In this document: positions 1 through 7,800 of the stretch, in pieces
Layout: each line of letters opens with the position of its first letter
Position numbering within the stretch: the stretch's first letter is position 1
DNA from: Chitinophaga pinensis
Lineage (GTDB): Bacteria > Bacteroidota > Bacteroidia > Flavobacteriales_D > Crocinitomicaceae
Direction of reading: 5' to 3'
Assembly: GCA_945870115.1 (NCBI GenBank)
Contig: CAMBRH010000108.1
Location: forward strand, 1-10,470
Length of the DNA: 10,470 nucleotides
Position numbers and translations under genes: made by a program
The notes under the pieces: generated by a model
What the model was told of the DNA's origin: nothing
The model's input: only the letters and a program-made list of their open reading frames with translations
Databases searched by the model: none

Positions 1-267
1 GTTTTCAAAAGAAATAATTTTTGCTACTTCAATAAATTTTTCGTCCAAAGAATTTGCTCTAATTTTGATTTCATTTTTATTTTCAAAAAATACTTTTCCT
101 AAAGAATCGCTTTGTTTTTCAAAAAGAAATTTGTTTTCAGAATCATGAACTTTCACAATACATTTTTCAAATGCTTGATTAGTGTATCCATTTATAAAAG
201 TAAGCGATTGACAATTCAAAAATGAAATTGAACAAAAAACAATAAATAAAGTGAAAACACATTTCAT
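1..267 (-). CDS. Exported or lipoprotein-like hypothetical protein (N-terminal part, 3' end beyond window)
   Basis: An open frame runs without a stop from an ATG at 267 down to the left edge, giving 89 residues; the C-terminus lies outside the window. The first ~18 residues form an export signal: a Lys at position 2, then a hydrophobic stretch (VFTLFIVFCSISFL), then N-C-Q-S. Cys19 could be the lipidated residue of a lipoprotein, but the lipobox is poor (F-L-N before the Cys). Alternatively, NCQ is a variant of the N-A-Q signal peptidase I sites common in this phylum. The mature part (SLTFINGYTNQAFEKCIVKVHD...) is polar, probably beta-rich, and not recognised; a carboxypeptidase-regulatory-like fold is only a guess. 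The gene runs the same way as the M3 peptidase upstream, but 128 bp separate them, so it may have its own promoter. Reality of the gene is fairly likely; function is unknown. Confidence 0.7.
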   Translation of the reverse strand, partial: MKCVFTLFIVFCSISFLNCQSLTFINGYTNQAFEKCIVKVHDSENKFLFEKQSDSLGKVFFENKNEIKIRANSLDEKFIEVAKIISFEN

Positions 268-272
268 AAAAT

Positions 273-280
273 CAAAGATA
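273..280 (-). promoter_or_regulatory. Candidate -7 promoter element (TATCTTTG)
   Basis: Read on the minus strand this is TATCTTTG, a perfect match to the Bacteroidota -7 consensus TAnnTTTG. It ends only 5 bp before the ATG at 267, so transcription from it would give a leaderless or nearly leaderless mRNA. No TTTG-type -33 element sits at the usual spacing, so a chance match in AT-rich DNA is possible. Confidence 0.3.
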
Positions 281-340
281 AACTATTTAGTAAACATCTA
301 AATTTTCAATAACATAAGTTCCAAATAAAAATTCTATTCT

Positions 341-401
341 CCTTTGTGCCAAAAACCTCAAATTCTCTGTAAACTGAGGCTCTCGAAGTTTGCGTTTAAA
401 T
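341..401. repeat. Degenerate CTTTGYG-type intergenic repeat, copy 1
   Basis: This stretch contains CTTTGTGCC (342-350), CTCTGTAAACTGAGG (365-379) and TTTGCGTTTAAAT (389-401). The last 13 bases recur exactly at 8993-9005. In both places the element abuts and slightly enters the 3' end of a minus-strand gene; here it includes the TAA stop at 396-398. Similar low-complexity CTTTGCG words occur between genes in many Bacteroidota genomes, so this is probably one member of a genome-wide family. Function is unknown. Confidence 0.5.
351..379 (-). terminator. Possible weak intrinsic terminator after the M3 peptidase gene
   Basis: Reading the minus strand downstream of the stop, CCTCA (379-375) can pair with TGAGG (360-356). 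A G-T pair and two A-T pairs past one mismatch add to the stem, and five T residues (355-351) follow directly. The stem is short and the T run small, so termination is plausible but not strong. It lies inside the degenerate repeat, so the hairpin may belong to the repeat rather than to the gene. Confidence 0.35.
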
Positions 402-2414
402 CAACCCCGCTCGTTTCAAAAGTGCCTCAGCATTTGGTTCTTGACCTCTAAAACGCTTGTATAAATCCATTGGGTCTTCAGTTCCACCTTTGCTTAAGAC
501 ATTTTCTTGAAAAGATTTTGCTATTTCTTTATTGAAGATTCCGTTTTCTTGAAAGTGTGCAAAAGCATCTGCATCTAAAACTTCTGCCCATTTGTAACTG
601 TAATATCCCGAAGAATAGCCTCCAGGGAAAATATGTGAAAAAGAAACGCTCATACAATTTTCGGCTACATCTGGAAATAATTTTGTGTTTTCGGTAGCTT
701 TTAATTCATGTTCTTTCACCGATTTAATTTCTGAAGGATCGATAGAATGCCAAGCCATGTCAATTAAACCCAAACTAATTTGTCGAACAGTTGCCATTCC
801 TTCCAAGAAAGTTGCAGATTCTTTGATTTTCTCCACAAATTCCATAGGAATCGTTTCTCCCGTTTCAAAATGTTTTGCAAAAAGCACTAAACAATCTTTT
901 TCGTAACACCAATTTTCTAAAATCTGACTTGGAAGCTCAACAAAATCCCAGTAAACACTTGTACCGGAAAGACTTGGGTATTGCGTATTTGCTAACATTC
1001 CGTGTAAACCGTGACCAAATTCATGAAACAAAGTTGTAACTTCATTGAAAGTCAATAAGGAAGGTTTTGTCGCAGTTGGCTTTGTGAAATTGCACACATT
1101 CGAAATGTGCGGACGTTCATTTATTCCATTTTCAATGTATTGATTTTTGAAAGATGTCATCCAAGCACCATTTCTTTTTCCTTCACGTGGATGAAAATCA
1201 GCGTAAAACAAAGAAACAAACTCATTTTTTTCGTTGTAAACTTCGTAGGTTTTTACATCTTCGTGGTATTTTTCAATCGTGTCAACTTGTTTGAAATCCA
1301 AGCCATACAATTTTTTTGCAACCGTAAAAACGCCATCAATTACTTTTTCAAGTTGAAAATATGGTTTTAATTTTTCATCGTCTAAATTAAATAATTTGTT
1401 TTTTAATTTTTCAGAATAAAAAGCTGTGTCCCATTTTTCTAAATGTTCAATTCCGTCTAATTCATTAGCGAATTTTGTTAAAGATTGAATTTCTTTTTCG
1501 GCAAAAGGTTTTGCCTTTACTAAAATATCATTCAAAAAATCCAATACTTTTGTTGGCGTTTTGGCCATTCTTTCTTCTAAAATAAAATCAGCATGCGTTT
1601 TATATCCCAATAAATTTGCACGGTCAAAACGTAATTTCGCTATGCGCAAAACAAGAGCTTCGTTGTTAAATTCATCATTTTTAAAACATTGTGAACCAGC
1701 AGCTAAAGCTAATTTTTTTCGCAATTCTCGGTTTTCAGCATATTTCATAAATGGAATATAACTTGGATAAGCCAAGGTAAAAATCCAGCCATCTTTTCCT
1801 TTTTGTTTGGCAACTTCTGCTGCTGCATCTTTCTCATCTTGAGGCAAACCTTTCAAATCTTCCTCCGAAGAAATGTGCATTTCATAAGCATTTGTTTCAG
1901 CCAAAACATGTTCGCTAAATTTCAATTGTACACTTGATAATTCTTTGTCAATTTCACGAATAATTTCTTTTTGTTCTGGAGATAAATTCGCTCCGTTACG
2001 GGAAAAACTTTTGTACTTTTTATCCAATAATGTTTTTTGTTCAGCGTTTAAGTTCAAAGAATCACGTTTATTGTAAACTGTTTTTATTCTTTCAAATAAA
2101 GCTGCATTTAAAGTTATATCGTTGCTAAATTCTGTCAATAAAGGCGATATTTCTTGCGCAATTTCTTGCATTTCCTTGTTCGTTTCAGCAGAATTTAAAT
2201 TAAAAAACACGGAAGAAACACGATCCAATTGTTTACCACAAAACTCCAAAGCTTCAACAGTATTTTCAAAACTTGCTTCTTCCGAATTTGTGCTAATTGC
2301 GTCAATTTCAGCTTTTGTTTCTGTTATTAAAACCTGAAAAGCAGGAAGAAAATGTTCATTTTTTATAGTAGAAAACGGTGCAGTATCAAAAGGAATTAAA
2401 AGAGGATTTTTCAT
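396..2414 (-). CDS. M3 family zinc metallopeptidase, oligopeptidase A type
   Basis: This 672-residue protein is a cytoplasmic zinc peptidase that degrades short peptides. There is no signal peptide. Residues 1 to about 240 form the helical N-terminal part typical of M3 enzymes; the catalytic part follows. The zinc site is HEFGH, with ligands His464 and His468 and catalytic Glu465. The third ligand is Glu493 in DFVELPSQ, 25 residues after the second His, the spacing known from thimet oligopeptidase. The substrate-binding Tyr-rich loop is at 593-609 (SHIFPGGYSSGYYSYKW). Length, the C-terminal GIFNKEI...GGTEDPMDLYKRFRG stretch and the SHIF form of the loop resemble Escherichia coli oligopeptidase A (prlC/opdA) more than dipeptidyl carboxypeptidase Dcp. 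The ATG start follows an A-rich stretch with no Shine-Dalgarno. It stands alone, divergent from the carboxylase gene. Family assignment is secure; precise substrate range is inferred. Confidence 0.95.
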   Translation of the reverse strand: MKNPLLIPFDTAPFSTIKNEHFLPAFQVLITETKAEIDAISTNSEEASFENTVEALEFCGKQLDRVSSVFFNLNSAETNKEMQEIAQEISPLLTEFSNDITLNAALFERIKTVYNKRDSLNLNAEQKTLLDKKYKSFSRNGANLSPEQKEIIREIDKELSSVQLKFSEHVLAETNAYEMHISSEEDLKGLPQDEKDAAAEVAKQKGKDGWIFTLAYPSYIPFMKYAENRELRKKLALAAGSQCFKNDEFNNEALVLRIAKLRFDRANLLGYKTHADFILEERMAKTPTKVLDFLNDILVKAKPFAEKEIQSLTKFANELDGIEHLEKWDTAFYSEKLKNKLFNLDDEKLKPYFQLEKVIDGVFTVAKKLYGLDFKQVDTIEKYHEDVKTYEVYNEKNEFVSLFYADFHPREGKRNGAWMTSFKNQYIENGINERPHISNVCNFTKPTATKPSLLTFNEVTTLFHEFGHGLHGMLANTQYPSLSGTSVYWDFVELPSQILENWCYEKDCLVLFAKHFETGETIPMEFVEKIKESATFLEGMATVRQISLGLIDMAWHSIDPSEIKSVKEHELKATENTKLFPDVAENCMSVSFSHIFPGGYSSGYYSYKWAEVLDADAFAHFQENGIFNKEIAKSFQENVLSKGGTEDPMDLYKRFRGQEPNAEALLKRAGLI

Positions 2415-2433
2415 ATTTTAAATTATTTTGCCC

Positions 2434-2441
2434 TAAAAGTA
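2434..2441 (-). promoter_or_regulatory. Candidate -7 element for the M3 peptidase gene (TACTTTTA)
   Basis: On the minus strand the sequence is TACTTTTA, one base off the consensus TAnnTTTG, about 20 bp before the ATG at 2414. No clear TTTG -33 box is seen upstream. The position is right for a short leader, but the match is imperfect. Confidence 0.3.
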
Positions 2442-2594
2442 TAAATAATTGTTTGCTTTCACTCTTTTTTTAAAATTATGCTCCTTTTTTTAACAGTTAT
2501 TGTTTTTTGAGAATTTCATGGGACAATTTCACAGCTTTTAAATTTATAAATGAATGAAGAGTTACGAGTTTTAAAATTTTCTTAAATTTTTTAT

Positions 2595-2602
2595 TACTTT
2601 TG
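2595..2602 (+). promoter_or_regulatory. Candidate -7 element for the carboxylase gene (TACTTTTG)
   Basis: TACTTTTG fits the Bacteroidota consensus TAnnTTTG exactly and lies 35 bp before the ATG at 2638, leaving a leader of about 30 nt. The -33 region holds only GTTTT around 2568-2572, a weak match. It is the best promoter candidate in the 223-bp divergent gap 2415-2637, in which I see no small gene or RNA. Confidence 0.45.
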
Positions 2603-2637
2603 TTTCATCAGATATTAAAACATTTCATACATAATTC

Positions 2638-4176
2638 ATGGATTTAAGTCAAGCATTGATTGAAAAAAGAAAACAATCTCAATTAGGTGGAGGTCAAGCT
2701 CGTATTGATAAACAGCATAAAGGTGGAAAATTAACAGCTAGAGAAAGAATTTTATTGCTTTTGGATGAAAATTCCTTTCAAGAAATGGGAATGTTTATTC
2801 AACACCGTTCAACATCTTTTGGTTTAGACAAACAAATAATTCCTGGTGATGGAGTTGTAACTGGTTACGGAACAATTCACGGTCGTGTAGTTTATGTTTT
2901 TTCTCAGGATTTTACTGTTTTGGGAGGTTCACTTTCTGAAACGCACGCAGAAAAAATCTGTAAAGTAATGGATTTAGCCATGAAAAATGGAGCTCCGTTG
3001 ATTGGTTTAAATGATTCTGGTGGTGCTAGAATTCAAGAAGGTGTTGTTTCTTTGGCAGGTTATGCTGATATTTTTTATAGAAACACAAGAGCATCTGGCG
3101 TAATTCCTCAGATTTCTGTCATCATGGGACCTTGTGCTGGTGGTGCAGTTTATTCTCCAGCTTTAACAGATTTTATTTTTATGGTGGAAGACACTTCATA
3201 TATGTTTGTTACAGGACCAAGTGTTGTAAAAACAGTTACGCATGAAGAAGTAAGTTCTGAAGATTTAGGTGGCGCAAAAACACATGCTGAAAAATCGGGA
3301 GTAAATCATTTTACGGCTTCAAACGACGTTGAATGTTTGAAAAAAGTGCGTGATTTCATGACTTTTATGCCACAAAATTATGGAGAATTAGCTCCAACTA
3401 CAAAATTTGATTTCACAGCTTCTAAAACCGAAGCAATTAAACATATTTTACCAGCAAATTCAACTTTACCTTACGATATCCGCAATGTAGTTGATTGTGT
3501 GATTGACGATAATTCTTTCCGTGAAGTTCAAGAAGATTTTGCGAAAAACATTGTTGTTGGTTTTGGACGTTTAGAAGGCAGAACGATTGGAATTATTGCC
3601 AATCAGCCAAACGCTATGGCAGGAGTTTTAGACATTGATTCTTCCAGAAAAGGTGGAAGATTTGTACGTTTTTGTGATGCTTTCAACATTCCCTTGTTGG
3701 TTTTTGAAGATGTACCAGGATTTTTACCGGGAACTGACCAAGAATGGCGAGGAATTATTACTCATGGTGCGAAATTATTGTATGCATTTTCGGAAGCAAC
3801 AGTTCCAAGAATTACCGTTATTACACGTAAAGCGTATGGTGGTGCATTTGATGTAATGAATTCTAAAAACATTGGAGCTGATTTAAATTTTGCTTGGCCA
3901 ACTGCAGAAATTGCGGTTATGGGAGCAAAAGGTGCAGCAGAAATTATCTTCAAAAAAGAAATTTCAGAAGCAGCCGATTCAGAAGCAAAATGGAAAGAAA
4001 AAGAAGCAGAATATGCAGAAATGTTTGCAAATCCATACAAAGCAGCAGAAAGAGGTTTTGTTGATGATGTTATTTTACCTGAAGAAACGAGAGCGAAATT
4101 AATTGCAGCTTTCAAATCACTGGAAAATAAAGCGGAGGCTTTGCCAAAGAAAAAACACGGGAATATTCCCTTGTAA
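2638..4176 (+). CDS. Acyl-CoA carboxylase carboxyltransferase (beta) subunit, propionyl-CoA carboxylase type
   Basis: This 512-residue protein is the carboxyltransferase subunit of a biotin-dependent acyl-CoA carboxylase; it moves the carboxyl group from carboxybiotin to an acyl-CoA, probably propionyl-CoA giving methylmalonyl-CoA. Two crotonase-like halves are visible. The N-terminal half has GKLTARERI (30-38), DSGGARIQEGV (126-136) and GPCAGGA (164-170). The C-terminal half has PGFLPGT (360-366) and KAYGGAFDVM (398-407). These Gly-rich loops form the oxyanion holes. Asp405 in GGAFDVM aligns with the position reported in Streptomyces PccB to favour propionyl- over acetyl-CoA. The C-terminus KKKHGNIPL is typical of the family, and the length is normal. 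The biotin carboxylase and biotin carrier subunits are not nearby, so they must be encoded elsewhere. A methylmalonyl-CoA decarboxylase alpha subunit has the same fold and cannot be fully excluded. The downstream gene starts 34 bp after the stop and is probably co-transcribed. Confidence 0.93.
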   Translation: MDLSQALIEKRKQSQLGGGQARIDKQHKGGKLTARERILLLLDENSFQEMGMFIQHRSTSFGLDKQIIPGDGVVTGYGTIHGRVVYVFSQDFTVLGGSLSETHAEKICKVMDLAMKNGAPLIGLNDSGGARIQEGVVSLAGYADIFYRNTRASGVIPQISVIMGPCAGGAVYSPALTDFIFMVEDTSYMFVTGPSVVKTVTHEEVSSEDLGGAKTHAEKSGVNHFTASNDVECLKKVRDFMTFMPQNYGELAPTTKFDFTASKTEAIKHILPANSTLPYDIRNVVDCVIDDNSFREVQEDFAKNIVVGFGRLEGRTIGIIANQPNAMAGVLDIDSSRKGGRFVRFCDAFNIPLLVFEDVPGFLPGTDQEWRGIITHGAKLLYAFSEATVPRITVITRKAYGGAFDVMNSKNIGADLNFAWPTAEIAVMGAKGAAEIIFKKEISEAADSEAKWKEKEAEYAEMFANPYKAAERGFVDDVILPEETRAKLIAAFKSLENKAEALPKKKHGNIPL

Positions 4177-4177
4177 T

Positions 4178-4193
4178 TGATTTATATAAATCA
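4178..4193. other. Perfect 16-bp palindrome just after the carboxylase stop codon
   Basis: TGATTTATATAAATCA reads identically on both strands and starts 2 bp after the TAA at 4174-4176. There is no T run after it, so it does not look like an intrinsic terminator. It could be a protein-binding site or an mRNA hairpin between two co-transcribed genes, or chance in AT-rich DNA. Confidence 0.4.
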
Positions 4194-4210
4194 TTAATTA
4201 TCTAAAACTT

Positions 4211-4807
4211 ATGAAAAACGCACAATTCCCTTTAAACCTGACATTTAAAATTGGTACTTTGTCCAATGATTTTATTGTTAGCGATGTTAACGAACAAACG
4301 ATTGCTTATGTGCGACAAAAAATGTTCAAACTTGTTGATGATATCAGTGTTTTTTCAAACGATTCAAAGTCTCAATTAGATTATAGAATTAAGGCCAATA
4401 AATGGATTGATTTTTCAGCTTCTTATATTTTTACAGATAATTTAGATTATGAATTTGGTCGAGTTGCAAGAAAAGGAATGGCTTCTCTTTGGAAAGCTAA
4501 ATACTTGGTTTACGACAAAGAATCACAAAATGATTTCACGATTCAAGAAGAAAATCCTTGGGCAAAAGTTTTTGATACTCTTTTAGGAGAAGTTCCAGTT
4601 TTAGGAATGTTGACAGGATATTTATTTCATCCGAAATACAAAGTTTCTAGAGCTGATGGTACAATTGTTGTTCGAATTACAAAAGAACCTTCCATGTTTG
4701 GTAGAAAATTTAAAGTGGAAAAATTAGCTGAAATCACTGAAAATGAACAAGAAAGAATCTTATTGAGTTTGATGATGATGATAATTTTAGAAAGAAGAAG
4801 AGGTTAA
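4211..4807 (+). CDS. LURP-one-related / scramblase-fold (tubby-like) family protein
   Basis: This 198-residue protein lacks a signal peptide. Its pattern suggests the LURP-one-related / phospholipid scramblase / tubby C-terminal fold, a 12-stranded barrel around a central hydrophobic helix. Visible support is the alternating beta pattern in residues 10-110, the YKVSRADGTIVVRITKEPSMFGRKFKVEKL stretch at 143-172 (a strand with a turn Asp-Gly, then a Phe-Gly-Arg-Lys strand), and a very hydrophobic C-terminal helix at about 181-193 (ERILLSLMMMIILE) ending in three Arg, placed where the buried helix of this fold lies. A further hydrophobic segment is at 124-138. The biochemical function of bacterial members is unknown; lipid binding or scrambling is only suggested by the fold. 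The 34-bp gap to the carboxylase gene and the absence of a promoter motif there suggest one transcript. The fold call is moderately sure; no function is claimed. Confidence 0.75.
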   Translation: MKNAQFPLNLTFKIGTLSNDFIVSDVNEQTIAYVRQKMFKLVDDISVFSNDSKSQLDYRIKANKWIDFSASYIFTDNLDYEFGRVARKGMASLWKAKYLVYDKESQNDFTIQEENPWAKVFDTLLGEVPVLGMLTGYLFHPKYKVSRADGTIVVRITKEPSMFGRKFKVEKLAEITENEQERILLSLMMMIILERRRG

Positions 4808-4838
4808 TTTTTAAAACTAAATTAATTTCATTTTTTTT
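4804..4838 (+). terminator. Possible AU-rich terminator after the LURP-one-like gene
   Basis: TTAATTT (4804-4810) pairs with AAATTAA (4819-4825) across an 8-nt loop, and eight T residues follow at 4831-4838. The stem has only A-T pairs and includes the stop codon, so it is weak. The T run and position make a terminator plausible before the next gene, which has its own candidate promoter. Confidence 0.3.
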
Positions 4839-4854
4839 ACCAGTTATTTTTTCC

Positions 4855-4862
4855 TACCTTTA
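4855..4862 (+). promoter_or_regulatory. Candidate -7 element for the CotH-like gene (TACCTTTA)
   Basis: TACCTTTA differs from the TAnnTTTG consensus only in the last base and lies 18 bp before the ATG at 4881. If used, transcription would start downstream of the TTG at 4863, which supports the ATG at 4881 as the true start. No convincing -33 box is visible. Confidence 0.35.
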
Positions 4863-4880
4863 TTGAAAACTTCTTTCTTT

Positions 4881-7800
4881 ATGAAATTTCTTTTTCTTTC
4901 TTTATTTGTAGTTTTTTGCTCGTATTATATTAATTCTCAGGTTTATATAAACGAAGCTTCGAACGCAAATGCCACAACTTTGTTTGATTTTCAAGGCGAT
5001 GACCCAGATTGGATTGAAATTTATAATGCTTCTACTGAAAGTATTAGTTTAAAAAATTACGCTTTATCTGATAAATTTTCTGAACCTCAAAAATGGATTT
5101 TTCCAGATGTTAATTTAGCAGCAAATAGCTTTATGACTATTTTTGCTTCAGGTAAAAATTATTTTGATTTAATTAATCATTATGAAACAGCTGTTTATCC
5201 GACCAATAATTGGAAATATTTAATTCCCGATGTAAATACTGCTTCAACTTGGAAAAACCCAGACTTTAATGATAATTCGTGGTTAAATGCTCCTTTGGGA
5301 ATTGGTTATGGAGACGGTGATGATGCAACAAATATTGGTCCATTTGCATATTCAGCTTACGTAAGAACAAGTTTTAACATTGCCGATACTTCAAAAATTC
5401 TAAAGACAATTCTTGATTTAGATTTTGATGATGGTTTTGTTGCTTACCTCAATGGAATTGAAATTGCTCGTTCAGGTTTGACTGGTAATCCGCCAAATTG
5501 GGATGAACTTTCAGCAGATCATGAAGCCTTGATTTATCAAAGTTTGTATCCTGAAAAATACATTTTGGATGAGGTTTTGTTTCAATCAGCTTTAAAAAAT
5601 GGAACAAATGTTTTGGCAATTGAAGTACATAATGCGAGTTTTACTTCATCTGATTTATCTTTGATTCCATATTTGTCCTTTGGTTTTGCTGATGCAACAA
5701 CTTATTACGGTGGAGATGTCCACGAATGGTTTAATGTCCAAAATAACAATGTTTTTCATACAAATTTTACCATTAAAGGTGAGGGTGAGAGCATTTATTT
5801 GAGTGATACTTTAGGTCAAATAATTGATTCGATGTATGTTCCAGATTTAGATGCGGATATGTCTTTTGGAAGACAAAATGATGGTGGAAACTCTAGTTTT
5901 ATTTTCCCAATTCCAAGTCCGGGTCAAAGTAATAATGTTTCACAAGCTTATATTGGAAAGGAATTAGATCCAACAATTTTATTTAATGGAGGTTTTTATA
6001 CGGAGGAAATTACCGTAAAAGTTACGAATAATTCCATTTCAAATGGTGAATTACGCTTTACTTTAAATGGTCAAAATCCAACTATAAATTCTGATATTTT
6101 TCCTGATTCGATTCTCTTGAATGCCAATTCTGTTTTAAAAGTAATTTGTTTTCCAACACAAACGACTTATTTACAAAGCAATACAGTTACTGAATCTTAT
6201 TTTTTCTTAGAAGATTTTACTTTACCTGTGCTTTCAATTTCCACTGATGATGTAAATTTATATGGTCCAACAGGAATTTTTGATAACAATCAAACCGATT
6301 GGAAGAAACCTTGTTTTGTCGAATATTTTGATGCAGATGGTTTAAAGAAATTTGACACGCGTGCTTCGATAAAACCAGACGGTGGGGCAGGAGGGAGCCG
6401 AACAAATCCGCAACATAGCGTTACAATCGAACCGTCAAATGACGTTTATGGAGAAGGTAAACCGATTCTTTATCCATTAATTCCAGAAAAAAGTTTCATC
6501 AATGAATACCATTCTTTTTATTTGAGAAATGGAAGTAATTTATGGAATCAATATCCTCAAAAAGATGCTACAATCATGCGAATTATGTCTGAATCTAATG
6601 TTGGTTCACAAGCTTATTCTCCTGTTGTCGTTTATTTGAATGGTGAATATTTTGGCGTTTATGAATTAAGGGAAAAAACCAAGGCAGAATATTTTGAAGG
6701 AAATTATGGAAATGATCCTGATAGTTTGGATTTATTATCTGTCAGCTATTTTTATGCTCCAAGTGTTTTGAGAATTTCTCAAGGTTCTGATACAGGTTTT
6801 TATAACATGCGTGATTTTGTAACTTCTTATCCACCAGCGAACTCAGATTATTTTGATAAATGTCACGAAAAAATTGATTTATACAGTTTTGCAGATTACA
6901 TTTCAGCAGAAAATTGGTTTGCAAATTTCGATTGGATTTACAATAATATGAAAGTTTATCGTACAAGAACCAAAGGAAACAGGTGGCGATTTAACCTCCA
7001 AGATATGGAAATTGGACTTGGTATTTGGGGGAATTTCGATTCAAATTTATTCGATTATCTTCGAACACAAAACTTACCAAATCCTTATACGGAGATTTTC
7101 AATGGCTTGATGGCAAATAACGATTTTCACGATTATTTCATAAATCGTTATGCGGATTTAATGAATACAACTTTCCAAGAGGATTATTACAAGCCAATTA
7201 CAAAAAGTATGTATAACGAATTATTGCCAGAAATGCCTCGTCAGTTTGAACGTTGGACTGGCGATGTTGCTGGTGGAATGGCAACTTTTGAGAATAATTT
7301 AATTTGGTTGTTATATCAATTTAACAATAGAAATGGCTATGTGAGAGATCAAATTGTTGCCGAATATAATCTTACAAAAAAAGTTGATGTAACTTTAGAT
7401 GTTTTACCAAAAGGCGCTGGATATATCAAAATATCAACTGTTATTCCTAAAACTTTACCTTGGACAGGAGTTTATTTTGACGGAGTTCCTGTTGAAATTA
7501 CTGCCGTTCCAAATGCAGGATATGAGTTTATTTCATGGCAAGCGAATAATGAAATTCCAAGTGATGAATTGCTAGATGCGGGAATAAAATTAAACATCAA
7601 TTCAAATGATACATTTGTTGCTTTATTTCAAGGTGATTCAAGCGCCTTAAATTTGACAATTTCTGAAATTAATTACAATTCTGATGCTTCCATAAATGGT
7701 GGAAATTGGATTGAATTACACAATTACGGATCAACAGATTTAGCAATCGGCGAATGGAAATTGAAATCTAAAATTTTCTATGAAAATTATGTTTTTCCTA

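Noticed and set aside
685..2337. Several short plus-strand open frames opposite the M3 peptidase gene
   Set aside because: They lie wholly within a conserved gene on the other strand, lack recognisable domains and begin without any promoter or ribosome-binding context.
3762..4115. 117-codon open frame on the minus strand inside the carboxylase gene
   Set aside because: It is fully antisense to a well-conserved carboxyltransferase coding region; its translation looks like a composition by-product (Ala/Ser/Ile-rich), with no start signal.
4159..4170. 12-bp palindrome GGGAATATTCCC near the end of the carboxylase gene
   Set aside because: It lies in codons for the conserved Gly-Asn-Ile-Pro terminus, so coding constraint explains it; there is no T run to suggest a terminator.
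4863..4880. TTG at 4863 as start of the CotH-like protein
   Set aside because: It would place six extra residues (KTSFF type) before a typical signal peptide and nearly touches the candidate -7 element; the ATG at 4881 gives a standard signal peptide.
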